DNA of 37,346 nucleotides, from positions 1 through 37,346 of the forward strand of contig DYJH01000014.1 of assembly GCA_020723255.1 (NCBI GenBank). Direction: 5' to 3'. Source of the DNA: Desulfonema limicola (GTDB lineage Bacteria; Desulfobacterota; Desulfobacteria; Desulfobacterales; RPRI01). A program made the position numbers and the translations under genes. Below are positions 8,724 to 18,901 of this stretch, in pieces. Below the pieces are notes generated by a model. The model did no database searches and was not told the DNA's origin. It saw only the letters and a list, made by a program, of their open reading frames with translations. Within the stretch, counting starts at the first letter, position 1. Every line of letters begins with the position of its first letter.

Positions 8724-10049
8724 ATGGAACATAATATACAACCTCCATCATTGTCGGAAGGTTTTGAACAAGGTGTAAAGCACTTTGTGGAAGAGTGCAC
8801 ACTTTGTGGCCAATGCCTCGAGGCCTGCCCTTCATTTAACGATCCCAAGCTTGAGCTGATTGATAAAAATCCGGCAGAAGTTATTGAAAAAATTGTCGAA
8901 TTGTTAAAAGGGGGACCGTCATCGGAAGAGGCTTATAAGATGGGATATGGCTGCTTGATGGGGTGCACAAATATATGCAAACCGGCCTGCCCGAAGGGGC
9001 TGAATATGCAGCAGGCTTTTATGCTTGCCGGACACCGGCTTCGGGCAGCGGGTGAAGGCTTGCCGCCACTTGCCTTTATTCACCTGGCCGAACACCGCTA
9101 CAATTTCGGCCATGTTTTCGGTGACCTGCAGATGAAAAAATCAGAAGTCCCCTGGCTTACTGAAATACCGTCAGACCCGGCAGTTGTCGATATAGTTCTT
9201 TTTACCAGTTGTGTCGGTCGGGGCTTTCCTAACCTGGTACTTGAAGCTATGGATATCCTGAGTAGTATGAAAATTAATTTTGTAGCGATTGGCGCACGTG
9301 ATCTCTGTTGCGGAGGAACACCTCTTCTTTTGGGAAATATGAAAGACGTCTCAAGAGTTTCCGAAAAATATATTTCCACCATGTCCAGGTTCGGCGCCAA
9401 AAAAGTTGTCGCACTTTGCCCGGCCTGTAGTGTCGTAGGTAATGATATGCTTTCAAAATTCATCCAGGTTCCATTTGAAACCATTCATATAACGGAGTTT
9501 TTAGCCGACAACATAGACAAGCTACACTTCACTCAGCCCCTCAATAAGACGGTCACAATTCACGATGCCTGCAGCCAGCGACAGCGGGGTAGCTGGGGTA
9601 TATCACGCAAACTGCTTGAAGCTATACCGGGATTGACAATAGTAGAGATGGAACACAGCAGGGAGAATAGCCTCTGTTGCGGTGCTCAGGCCAACGCCAA
9701 CTTTCCCGGTTTGATGATTGAAAGGAACATAGCCCGGTTGAATGAAGCGATGGCTGTGCGCGCTGATATCATGACAACGATCTGTCCCGGTTGCCAGCTT
9801 GCTTTCTGCGGCTATGAAAATCACTATCCTTTTGAGATCAAACATACCATCAGTCTTGTTGCCGAAGCCATGGGCATTCATCACGAGGATAAAGTAAAGA
9901 AATATCTTTTAACCGGAGACCCGGAGAAAGTGCTGGAAGCAGCCAGCGAGTATGTCGAAGCCAGCGACCTGAGCCTGATTGAATTTCAGCAGATTCTGCC
10001 CCGCTATTTTCAAACCTTGTGCGTGAGTCGCGGTTTCCCTATCCGCTGA
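8724..10049 (+). CDS. (Fe-S)-binding protein with ferredoxin and CCG domains (GlpC/HdrD-like)
   Basis: CTLCGQCLEACPSF; CLMGCTNICKPACP; HDACSQRQRG…ENSLCCGAQAN and CPGC CCG-type motifs. Confidence 0.9.
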   Translation: MEHNIQPPSLSEGFEQGVKHFVEECTLCGQCLEACPSFNDPKLELIDKNPAEVIEKIVELLKGGPSSEEAYKMGYGCLMGCTNICKPACPKGLNMQQAFMLAGHRLRAAGEGLPPLAFIHLAEHRYNFGHVFGDLQMKKSEVPWLTEIPSDPAVVDIVLFTSCVGRGFPNLVLEAMDILSSMKINFVAIGARDLCCGGTPLLLGNMKDVSRVSEKYISTMSRFGAKKVVALCPACSVVGNDMLSKFIQVPFETIHITEFLADNIDKLHFTQPLNKTVTIHDACSQRQRGSWGISRKLLEAIPGLTIVEMEHSRENSLCCGAQANANFPGLMIERNIARLNEAMAVRADIMTTICPGCQLAFCGYENHYPFEIKHTISLVAEAMGIHHEDKVKKYLLTGDPEKVLEAASEYVEASDLSLIEFQQILPRYFQTLCVSRGFPIR

Positions 10050-10150
10050 AGAAAGCTTTCAGATGTAAATTGAGCATTTAACCTAGTAAAATATATACCT
10101 GTGTTTGTTTAAGCAACAGATGATATTTTAAATTATAAAAGGAGAAAAAA

Positions 10151-11683
10151 ATGAAAGCAAAACGGATAAGAGCTTTGGTTTGGCTGGGGTGGTCATTTAT
10201 TGTGATAGCTGTTTTGCTTTTTAGTTCCGGTACGGTTCAGGCCGGAACTAAAAAGATGAAACCGCCGGTTACAAAAACAGGGGCAGAGATTGCCAAATAC
10301 GACGCCATTGTTGTTGGTGCAGGATATAGCGGCCTCATTTCCGGAGCAATTCTGGCAAAAAACGGGCTCAAAATTTTGGTCGTAGAGCAGGCGGACCAGA
10401 TAGGGGGGCGTCTGGGAGCAGTCAATTATAACGGATACTGGCTTGAATGGGGGCCCAGCAATGCCAAGGATTTCGAGGATAATTTTGTGATCATTACCGA
10501 TAAAGGACAATACGGTTTTAAAGCAGCCAAAGAAGCCGGAGCCGATGTTGCCTGGGTGGGGCCTATCGATCCTCTTGTGCTGATGCATAATGTGTCCGAT
10601 GGCAAGGTTGTGGTTTTGAATGCTGATGCGGAGGGAGGGAAAAAATTCTATACCGAAGTGCTTAAACTCACTCAGGAGCAAACAAACAAGGTTACGGCTA
10701 CGTTAAAGAGTTTGGCAGCGGAAGATCCAGAAAAATGGATAGATGTTCCCATGAAAGATTGGCTGGCCACCATAAAGGACAGGGATGAAGCATTTGACAA
10801 AGCCATAAATTGGCTGGCGATAGTACACCTTGCCCTGCCTCTGGAGGAGACCTCAACCGGCCGCTGGATTCAGATGTTTAAGAATCCACATCGACTATAC
10901 AGGATCAATGATTCCAAGGTTGGTGGTCTGCAAGGATTGGCCGAAGCCTATGCCAGGGTCATAAGAAAGAACGGCGGTGAAATTAAGCTGGGTCTCGAAC
11001 CCGTTGAGATCACGACAGAAGGCAATAAAATAACGGGTATTGTAGTCCGGGATAAAATTAATGTTATTCAGGAGTTTCAAGTTCCTGTGATTGTTTATGC
11101 CGAGCCTGTCTGGGATATATTCAGTATTTTCAATGAAAGTCATTTCCCCAAGCAGATGGTAGAAAACGCACGAAAGCTTAAAACCGGGTACAAAGGCGAC
11201 TTCTGGTGTAAAAATATCGGCGTCAGCCGTCTGCCCACCATAAGAGCCACAGGAAAACCCGATCAGTACATTGGCTATAACCAGGTGCTCTTTAATAAAA
11301 CCATAGGGTGGAGTATCCCTTCCCTAAGCTCAAAGAAAGCAGCGCCGAAGGGCAAGCATGTTTTGTGTCTTAATGGAACTACTGAAATTCCTGGCAATTT
11401 TGCATCTGCAAAAGCCGATGCGGACGCCCTGATGAAATACATGCGCCGCTATTACTCGGATCTCGATGAAATTATCGAATGGGAAAATTACCAGTGGCCC
11501 AAGGTGTGGGGAACCGGCAACACCTGGCTGCCAATGCACCGCAGCCCGATAGAAGCGCCAGGGGTTGAAGGGCTCTATTTTGTAGGCAATACTGTCGAAG
11601 CCGATGGAACATTTGCCGATATCGGCGCAAATTCAGCTATGCAGGCTAGTCAACTTATATTACAGAAACGAATTAAAAAGTAA
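10151..11683 (+). CDS. Exported/anchored FAD-dependent oxidoreductase (phytoene desaturase/amine oxidase-like)
   Basis: Signal-like N-terminus MKAKRIRALVWLGWSFIVIAVLLFSSGTVQAG, then YDAIVVGAGYSGLISGAILAKNGLKILVVEQADQIGGRLG; C-terminal GLYFVGNTVEADGTFADIGANSAMQAS. Confidence 0.85.
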   Translation: MKAKRIRALVWLGWSFIVIAVLLFSSGTVQAGTKKMKPPVTKTGAEIAKYDAIVVGAGYSGLISGAILAKNGLKILVVEQADQIGGRLGAVNYNGYWLEWGPSNAKDFEDNFVIITDKGQYGFKAAKEAGADVAWVGPIDPLVLMHNVSDGKVVVLNADAEGGKKFYTEVLKLTQEQTNKVTATLKSLAAEDPEKWIDVPMKDWLATIKDRDEAFDKAINWLAIVHLALPLEETSTGRWIQMFKNPHRLYRINDSKVGGLQGLAEAYARVIRKNGGEIKLGLEPVEITTEGNKITGIVVRDKINVIQEFQVPVIVYAEPVWDIFSIFNESHFPKQMVENARKLKTGYKGDFWCKNIGVSRLPTIRATGKPDQYIGYNQVLFNKTIGWSIPSLSSKKAAPKGKHVLCLNGTTEIPGNFASAKADADALMKYMRRYYSDLDEIIEWENYQWPKVWGTGNTWLPMHRSPIEAPGVEGLYFVGNTVEADGTFADIGANSAMQASQLILQKRIKK

Positions 11684-11701
11684 TTGATAAGGAGGAACAC
11701 T

Positions 11702-13000
11702 TTGGCTCAAAATAAAATATTTTACGGCTGGATTCTGGTTCCCGTTTTGGGGATAATTTATCTGATAGATGCCGGCTTCCCATTCATCGGGGCAAGTGTT
11801 ATGAATACTTACATGGCCGAATCCCTTCATTTAGGGCGAGGCACTCTTGGACTCGGGTTCACCGTTTGCGGGCTCTTGAGCGGGCTAATCTCACCGATTA
11901 TTGGTTATAGCATAGGTAAAAAAGGGATCAGGTTTACAATGCTTTTAGGTTGTCTGCTGCTGATAGCCGGAGCTTTCTTAATGGCCACGGTGGTTACAAA
12001 AGGCTGGCATTATATTGCAGTTTTTGGTGTGATTGTGGGGATCGGCTCCGGATTTGGCGGCTTGATACCTGTACAGGCCGGAGTTACCCTCTGGTTCAGG
12101 AAAAAAAAGGCGCTGGCCATGTCCTTTGCTGTTACAATAGGCAGTTTGGGGGGATTAATTGCTCCACCCTTATTAAATAAGATCATTTCTTCTTTTAACG
12201 GTAATTGGCAGGTTGCCTGGTTTTTCATTACCGGCTTGCTGGTTCTCTCCTTTGTTTTGATGTTTTTCTTTGTTAAGAACAAGCCCTCAGATATTGGGTT
12301 ACTCCAGGATGGCGCAGATGAAAATGATGAATCTGGCCCGGATGCCGGTGTTAAAAAACCTGGAGCCGGAAAAGTATTTTGCAGCACCGAAGAATGGAAA
12401 ACGGCGGATGCGATAAAAACCCTTACTTTCTGGATGTTATTTATCTCTTCCTTAGCCTTTGTGGGGCCGATGATGATCTTTATTGCCCACGCCGTCATTT
12501 ATTTGCGGGATATGGGGCATCCGGCCGGTATATCGGCCATGGCTATGAGCTATTACATGCTTTTCAGTCTTGGCGGAAGGATGCTCGGCGGAGTTCTGGC
12601 AGACCGGTTTGAACCTCGTTATATATGGGCTGTAGGACTTCTGCTCGAGACGGTAGGCATACTTTGCTTTCTTGATGCCAGGAGCGTGTCCAATATCTAT
12701 CTGTTTTCCATTTTTGTCGGAGTTGGAGTCGGTGCGGCTTCGATCTGCTGGCCAACATTGATCGGTAATTATTTCGGTTCGAATTCATTTGCCGCCATTA
12801 TGGGAATACTCTTTCCTATCGTTCAGCTCTTTGGAGCTTCCGCCCCGTATTTAGCCGGACTGGTATATGATGCCCAAAAAAGTTATTACAGCGTGTTTGC
12901 CGGTTCAGCGGCTTTGGCATTCGTTTCCAGTATTATTATATTTTTTACCAAACCTCCAAAAACATCGGCATATGGAAGTAAACCCGTATCTGTTCCGTAA
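11702..13000 (+). CDS. MFS transporter (OFA/monocarboxylate-like)
   Basis: Multiple hydrophobic segments; GWILVPVLGIIYLIDAGFPFIGASV. ORF track starts at TTG 11684; TTG 11702 after AAGGAGG is the better start. Confidence 0.85.
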   Translation: MAQNKIFYGWILVPVLGIIYLIDAGFPFIGASVMNTYMAESLHLGRGTLGLGFTVCGLLSGLISPIIGYSIGKKGIRFTMLLGCLLLIAGAFLMATVVTKGWHYIAVFGVIVGIGSGFGGLIPVQAGVTLWFRKKKALAMSFAVTIGSLGGLIAPPLLNKIISSFNGNWQVAWFFITGLLVLSFVLMFFFVKNKPSDIGLLQDGADENDESGPDAGVKKPGAGKVFCSTEEWKTADAIKTLTFWMLFISSLAFVGPMMIFIAHAVIYLRDMGHPAGISAMAMSYYMLFSLGGRMLGGVLADRFEPRYIWAVGLLLETVGILCFLDARSVSNIYLFSIFVGVGVGAASICWPTLIGNYFGSNSFAAIMGILFPIVQLFGASAPYLAGLVYDAQKSYYSVFAGSAALAFVSSIIIFFTKPPKTSAYGSKPVSVP

Positions 13001-13015
13001 GAATGTGAATAAATA

Positions 13016-13030
13016 TTTCACAGCGTGAAA
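13016..13030. promoter_or_regulatory. Short perfect inverted repeat TTTCAC-agc-GTGAAA between the MFS and CrtC-like genes
   Basis: 6-bp arms, 3-nt spacer, intergenic. Confidence 0.3.
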
Positions 13031-13064
13031 ATAAAAAATTATTATACAATAGGAGGGTGAAGCA

Positions 13065-14123
13065 ATGAAAACGGAAAGAAAAGGCATCAGCGATGTGCAA
13101 CTGCATGAGGACGCAAGCCATGTTACGGATCTGCCTCCCGGTAAAGATTTTATGGAGATTAACGGCACGCTCTTTATGGGCGAAGCCCAGGGATACGACA
13201 TGTGTCTTGTAACAATTAACTGGCATGTGGGAGGCGGAAAAAAAGGAAAATGGATGGTAGACAGGGCAAATATCGGACATACTACTTTTCAGATGATTCC
13301 ACATGACGAAAGATACCGGATGCATGATAACGACTATATCGGCAACCGTCAGGACGCAAGAGAGTGGCCGGACGATATTCAGATTACGCAGGAAAGCGAC
13401 AGGGTAGTATGGAAAAACGGAAACCGTATATTTATAAACCATCCTCCCTACTGGGAAGTAAAGGGCGAGCATATGGGGGTGGAGTGCGACCTTATAGCGG
13501 GGGGAATGGGAAAAGCCACCCGTGTATATGGGCCATTGTCGGATTTGAAGAAAACCCTATGGGCAGGCTATGAGCAGCAATGCTGGGCGGAAGGCACCAT
13601 AACAGTGGGAGGCAAGAAATATACCTTCGAGAAGGCATATGCCGCTCACGATTTAATTACCTTCGGCGAGACCTATGACCATATGAAAAATATGGTCGAT
13701 CCATACTACTACATATGGGCTATCGATGACACGATCCAAACTTATATCTGGAGGCAGCGTGGTTCGGGAATAGAATATAGTCGTGTTTATGTGGATGGTC
13801 AAGAAACTCCCTTCGGAAAAGGTGAGATCACCATAGACGAACTGGAATGGTGGCTTGATCCCAAGACAGGCATGCAAATTCCAATCCGTTGGCATGTCAA
13901 CCTGAACTCGGCTGCTGGCGTTGTTGATATGAACATGGTTGCCGGCGGACGGGGTTCTTTTTGCGTCATGACACGTAACGGATATACGATTCGTCACGGA
14001 TTTTTGGTACGTTCCAATGGTCATGCTTTTTTTCCTGATGGACGAAATATTCCTATCAAAGATATGATGACCTATTTGGAATGGGGCCGGAGCGCAATGC
14101 CCTTGGCGAGCGGAGCTCCCTAA
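13065..14123 (+). CDS. Uncharacterized protein, possibly lipocalin/CrtC/AttH-like
   Basis: 352-aa ORF with strong RBS (aggagggtgaagca). Trp/Tyr/Gly-rich beta-strand-like composition; WAEGTITVGGKKYTFEKAYAAHDLITFGE weakly parallels GWVKVEGKTYDIKPDTWWAHRDHSWG of the protein at 27583. Confidence 0.6.
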   Translation: MKTERKGISDVQLHEDASHVTDLPPGKDFMEINGTLFMGEAQGYDMCLVTINWHVGGGKKGKWMVDRANIGHTTFQMIPHDERYRMHDNDYIGNRQDAREWPDDIQITQESDRVVWKNGNRIFINHPPYWEVKGEHMGVECDLIAGGMGKATRVYGPLSDLKKTLWAGYEQQCWAEGTITVGGKKYTFEKAYAAHDLITFGETYDHMKNMVDPYYYIWAIDDTIQTYIWRQRGSGIEYSRVYVDGQETPFGKGEITIDELEWWLDPKTGMQIPIRWHVNLNSAAGVVDMNMVAGGRGSFCVMTRNGYTIRHGFLVRSNGHAFFPDGRNIPIKDMMTYLEWGRSAMPLASGAP

Positions 14124-14157
14124 TCTACTGGCTGTCGAATTCCAGAAGGAATTTTGT

Positions 14158-16374
14158 ATGGATGAGATGAGTAAAAGTAAAGTAGTGCGCACGGCGTGTG
14201 CTCTGGGTGATGGCGTAACATGCGGTCTGGCAGTAGAGGTGATCAACGGTGTTATGACTAAAGTCAGTGCTGCTGATATGCCCAACCCGGCAGATCGGGG
14301 TGCCTGCAGTAAAGGACTTGCCTCAATGGAGCTGGTTTATCATAAAGATCGCCTCCGTTATCCCCTTAAACGCACAGGAAAACGGGGAGATGGCAAGTGG
14401 GAACGCATTTCCTGGGAGGAAGCTCTGGATGACATTGCGTGCAAACTAAAAGAAATTGCAAAAAAATACGAATCAAGATCAATTGCCTGGATCACTAGAG
14501 GTTCTCCGGCAGAGCTCAAAGGAGGAGGGTATATACGGCTGGCAAGTCTGATCAAGGGGAGCAGGGTTAGTATTATTGGTTTTGGTGACTCGGCTGCCCC
14601 CTGTGCCGATCTTGCTAACTTTGGATGTATTTTCGGAGACGCCCATCTTAGCCGTATAGAAGAACCTGAACTTACAATCGTTTGGGGGCAAAATCCTGAT
14701 GTAACCGATTGGAGGCGTATGCACCGGATCATGCAGTCCAGGAAAAAGGGCTGCAAAGTGATAGTTATCGATCCTCGCCGCACGAGCACGGCTTCCAAAA
14801 TTGCTGATGAGTATATCCCCATAAGACCAGGAACCGATGCCGCGCTGGCTCTGGCAATGATTCACGTAGTTTTGGAACAAGAACGTCAGGATAAACGGTT
14901 TATAACCGATAATACCGTTGGCCCTTTGCTGGTGAGGAGTGATAATGGTTTTCTGTTGCGGGAGAGCGACCTGACAGAGCTTGGAAGTTGGCAGCGATTC
15001 ATGGTTTTTGATGCAAACACCGAGACCGTGCAGCCCTGCGATGCTCCTGGCATCATGCCTTCGATTTACGGCTGCTGTTCCATCGCTGGTATTGAATGCC
15101 GACCGGCATATCAGCTGTTGGCAGACATGGTTAAAGAATATACACCGGCAAGGGTGTCTGAAATCACTGGTATTCCACATGATGTCATTATACGCCTGGC
15201 AACAGCCTATGGTGTCAAAAAACCATCGTCTATCCATCGAGGTTGGGGATTCCAACGGACTTTTCACGGCGATCTGACGTGCCGAGCGATAAATACTTTA
15301 GCTGCGATCACCGGCAATATTAATCTACATATACCATCACGTTTTACTCTTAATATGGATTTTTCTGTCCCGGGCGGGCCCTATACGAATATACCGATAA
15401 TGTCTCTCTATAATCAGATTGCCAAACAGAAGCCCTTTCCTATTAAGGCAATATGGTTTTCCGCTAAAAACTTTGTCAGTCAGTTGCCAAACCAGAATAG
15501 GATCGTGAACGAGCTATTTCCTATGCTGGACCTTATAGTGGTTTCCGATATCTTTATGACAGCAACGGCGAAATATGCTGATTATGTATTACCGGCAAGT
15601 TCACCGTTCGAATATACAGATTTGCTTTGCGGCCTGGTTAATTGGACCAACTATCTGCATTTGCAGCAGAAAGTAATAGAGCCTTTATACGAAACCAAGC
15701 CAGATTTTCAAATAGCAGCCGAGTTGGGCCGGAAGATGGGATTTGGGGAGTATTTTGACAAGACTGAGGAGGAATATTTAGAAGGGATCCTGACTTCGGA
15801 TCATCCGACTATGGAAGGCATATCATTGGAGAGGTTGAAAGCAGGTCCTGTGGCGGAAAGACTAATTGACAGCCCACAGAAATTTGCTACTTCCACCGGC
15901 AGAATCGAATTCTATGTGGAAAAGCTGAAAGAGTTTGGCCAGGAACTGCCGGTTTACCTTGAACCGGTGGAGAGCGCTCGCAGTGCGAAAGCAAAAGTAT
16001 ATCCCCTTTCTCTTCTCACTTCCCATCCACGCTATCGGGTGCATACTGCAATGGCCAATTGCCCCAGTCTTCTGAAAAATGATCCCGAACCCACGCTGCA
16101 GATCAATCCGGAAGATGCCAGAAAGCGGAATATAAAGGATGGAGATGTTGTTCGTGTTTTCAACAACCTGGGGCAGGTCAAGGTAAAAGCGTTACTAAGT
16201 GAGGATATAAAGCCCGGGGTGGTTAATATCGATCAAGGCTGGTGGCCTGAACACTATATTGAAGGCCATATAAACGAATTAACCCACGATATGATAAATC
16301 AGGCGCAAGCGGCTATTTTCGAACCCAATGCTGCCTTTTGCGATGTCCTTGTGGAAGTGGAAAAGATGCTATGA
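14158..16374 (+). CDS. Molybdopterin oxidoreductase, DMSO-reductase family (copy A)
   Basis: RYPLKRTGKRGDGKWERISWEEALDDIA, IVWGQNPDVTDWR, VIDPRRTSTASKIADEYIPIRPGTDAALALAMIHV, C-terminal VRVFNNLGQVKVKALLSEDIKPGVV. Confidence 0.95.
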   Translation: MDEMSKSKVVRTACALGDGVTCGLAVEVINGVMTKVSAADMPNPADRGACSKGLASMELVYHKDRLRYPLKRTGKRGDGKWERISWEEALDDIACKLKEIAKKYESRSIAWITRGSPAELKGGGYIRLASLIKGSRVSIIGFGDSAAPCADLANFGCIFGDAHLSRIEEPELTIVWGQNPDVTDWRRMHRIMQSRKKGCKVIVIDPRRTSTASKIADEYIPIRPGTDAALALAMIHVVLEQERQDKRFITDNTVGPLLVRSDNGFLLRESDLTELGSWQRFMVFDANTETVQPCDAPGIMPSIYGCCSIAGIECRPAYQLLADMVKEYTPARVSEITGIPHDVIIRLATAYGVKKPSSIHRGWGFQRTFHGDLTCRAINTLAAITGNINLHIPSRFTLNMDFSVPGGPYTNIPIMSLYNQIAKQKPFPIKAIWFSAKNFVSQLPNQNRIVNELFPMLDLIVVSDIFMTATAKYADYVLPASSPFEYTDLLCGLVNWTNYLHLQQKVIEPLYETKPDFQIAAELGRKMGFGEYFDKTEEEYLEGILTSDHPTMEGISLERLKAGPVAERLIDSPQKFATSTGRIEFYVEKLKEFGQELPVYLEPVESARSAKAKVYPLSLLTSHPRYRVHTAMANCPSLLKNDPEPTLQINPEDARKRNIKDGDVVRVFNNLGQVKVKALLSEDIKPGVVNIDQGWWPEHYIEGHINELTHDMINQAQAAIFEPNAAFCDVLVEVEKML

Positions 16375-16473
16375 AATGATTTCAAGCTTGAATGCACAAG
16401 AGCAAAGAGGACAGAGCATTGTCATGAATAAATATTCTAATGCTTGTTACAATTATCCTGAAAGCGAACAGTG

Positions 16474-18849
16474 ATGGCAAAGAAAACAGTGATAACTTCT
16501 TGTGCAGGTGAAGGATGTCACGGTGGGTGTCTGCACAAGGCTCATGTTGAAGACGGGAAGATCCTAAAGATAAAACGTCTAATTTATCCTGATGGTCAAC
16601 AGGATACTATATGTATGAAAGGCTTGGCTGGGGCCCGTTTCCCTTACAATCACGACAGATTAAAGTATCCTCTCAAGCGGGCAGGCAAGAGAGGGGAGGG
16701 GAAATGGGAAAGAATCACATGGGAGCAGGCGCTTGATGAGATAGCCGATAAGTTGAAGAAGATCAGGGCGGAACATGGGCCACAGGCGATCGGTATGATG
16801 CCTTGTCCAAATAGCATGTCTCCATTTAATGGAATCCAACATATTCTGGGAAAAAGGTTTCTGCATCTTATGCAGGCTGTCAACTTGGATAATACATTGG
16901 GGATAGACTCCAACTCCTATTTTGCCGATTACTTCACCATGGGTTCAATAATCGGCGCTTACCAGGATCCTGAATCTCTTTTAGAGGGTAATACAAGTTA
17001 TATGATCGTCTGGGGAACCAATCCGGCGGAAATGGCTCCCAGGTGTTGGGAATGTATCCGGAAAGCCCAGAAGAAAGGAGCAAAATTGGTCGATATCGGT
17101 TTGCTCTTCGACCGGACGGCAAAGGCGTCCGATTGGTGGATTCCGGTTCAGGCAGGCAGCGACGGAGCGATAGCCCTATCCATGATTAATATCATTATTA
17201 GCGAAAAACTCTATGATGAAAACTATATCATGAAGTATACCAATGGTTCTTTCCTTGTTCGGACGGATAATGGAAAATTGTTGCGGGAGAGCGATTTATC
17301 CTCTGGAGGATCAGAGAAGAAATATCTCGTTTGGGATACGATCTCGGATTGTGTCCGATCCATCGAACCACGGCTAAGTAATCCAGAGGGAATAAAACCA
17401 GCATTGATGGGCACTTATAGACTGGCCATGATCGAGTGCAAGCCGGCCTTCCAACTATTGTCGGAGCTGGCCGCCGTTTATCCGCCAGAAGAGGCGGCAG
17501 CCATAGCAAATGTTTCCGCCGCTATAATAAAGACTCTGGCACAAGAATACGCGGCAGCAAAACCGGCTGCGATTTTGGTGGACCATGGTTTGCGCTATCT
17601 AAACAGCGGTAATACCCACCGTGCAATAAACACCTTAGGAGCTATAACCGGCAATACAGGACAATTAGGTGGAGGGACAGTGCGCGGGTTGTGGGCATCG
17701 CCAAAAAGGCTTGTGAGACCTAACCTTTTTTCAATTTTGCATGCCACCGATGCGCGAGCCGCCTCTGCCCCTTTATCGCATATTCTCCAATCCATAATTA
17801 ATGGCAATAGTGATTCAATCAAGGCGTGGATAAATTACGGCTGGAACTTTCTGCATACCTATCCTAATCCGAGGCGGTGGATCGAAGAGATATTGCCAAA
17901 TATTGATCTTTTAGTAGTTAACGATATCTTTATGACTGCAACTGCGGAATATGGTGACTACATTCTGCCGGACTGCACTCTCTTTGAACGGGAAGATGTG
18001 GTCATTGGCAATAAAGGGCATATCGTTTACCTGGAGAAGGCTATCGACCCTCTCTATGAATGCAGGCCGCCTCTGTATTTTTGGAGTGAGCTTGCTAAAA
18101 GAGTAGGTTTGGGAGAGTATTTTGACAAGACATTTGAAGAATGGCTTTCATTATGGCTGGATTCCCAAGATCCATCGATTGCAGGAATACAGCCGCCACT
18201 AAGTGTAGAACGGCTCAAAAGCGAGAAGATTGTCCGGGCAAATGTATCAGAATGTCCCTCCAAGCCATGGTTTTCCACTAAATTTATGACTCCTTCTGGA
18301 AGACTGGAGTTTTATAACGAAGATCTCTTGCAGGCAGGTGATGCTTTGCCGGTATTTCGCGAGCAGATGGAGAGCCCCCGCTCGGCTCTGGCTGAGAAGT
18401 ATCCCCTGGTATTTAACACGGCAAACAACAGACACTTCATGCACTCTTTATTTGCCAACGATTCAGATATGCTGGTTCGGTACCTGAAGGAGCCTTATCT
18501 CAGTATTAACAATATTGATGCGCGAAAACGAAATATTATGAACGGCGACGTGGTAAGCGTTTATAACGACCGGGGTAGTTTTAAAGTGAAAGCACGAATC
18601 TGTGATGACGTTCCTGCGGGAGTGGTCAATATTCCCCATGGATGGTGGCCGAAGCAATTTATTGAGGGCCATCTTCAGGATATCATCCCTTCTCTTGCTA
18701 CTCCGAGCATAAGGGATGAGGCCCGGGAAGTCTATTGGTCAGTGGCCCGTGAGCGAGAAATGATCAGTCCTATACCTATACTTGACAGCCAATTCGCCTA
18801 TTCCCCGGATACCATCTTCGATTGCCTTTGCGAAGTCAAAAAGTGCTGA
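16474..18849 (+). CDS. Molybdopterin oxidoreductase, DMSO-reductase family (copy B, divergent)
   Basis: SCAGEGCHGGC…C Fe-S motif, RYPLKRAGKRGEGKWERITWEQALDEIA-type motif, MIVWGTNPAEMAPRCWECI, GDVVSVYNDRGSFKVKARI. ATG at 16474 chosen over the GTG at 16471. Confidence 0.95.
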   Translation: MAKKTVITSCAGEGCHGGCLHKAHVEDGKILKIKRLIYPDGQQDTICMKGLAGARFPYNHDRLKYPLKRAGKRGEGKWERITWEQALDEIADKLKKIRAEHGPQAIGMMPCPNSMSPFNGIQHILGKRFLHLMQAVNLDNTLGIDSNSYFADYFTMGSIIGAYQDPESLLEGNTSYMIVWGTNPAEMAPRCWECIRKAQKKGAKLVDIGLLFDRTAKASDWWIPVQAGSDGAIALSMINIIISEKLYDENYIMKYTNGSFLVRTDNGKLLRESDLSSGGSEKKYLVWDTISDCVRSIEPRLSNPEGIKPALMGTYRLAMIECKPAFQLLSELAAVYPPEEAAAIANVSAAIIKTLAQEYAAAKPAAILVDHGLRYLNSGNTHRAINTLGAITGNTGQLGGGTVRGLWASPKRLVRPNLFSILHATDARAASAPLSHILQSIINGNSDSIKAWINYGWNFLHTYPNPRRWIEEILPNIDLLVVNDIFMTATAEYGDYILPDCTLFEREDVVIGNKGHIVYLEKAIDPLYECRPPLYFWSELAKRVGLGEYFDKTFEEWLSLWLDSQDPSIAGIQPPLSVERLKSEKIVRANVSECPSKPWFSTKFMTPSGRLEFYNEDLLQAGDALPVFREQMESPRSALAEKYPLVFNTANNRHFMHSLFANDSDMLVRYLKEPYLSINNIDARKRNIMNGDVVSVYNDRGSFKVKARICDDVPAGVVNIPHGWWPKQFIEGHLQDIIPSLATPSIRDEAREVYWSVAREREMISPIPILDSQFAYSPDTIFDCLCEVKKC

Positions 18850-18901
18850 AGATATGCCATGAGGTCCGAAGGATATTTGGGAATTAAATAAGGGTGACGC
18901 A

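Noticed and set aside
10050-10150. Promoter for the flavoprotein gene
   Set aside because: Intergenic region is AT-rich but no convincing -35/-10 or -24/-12 element could be chosen without over-reading.
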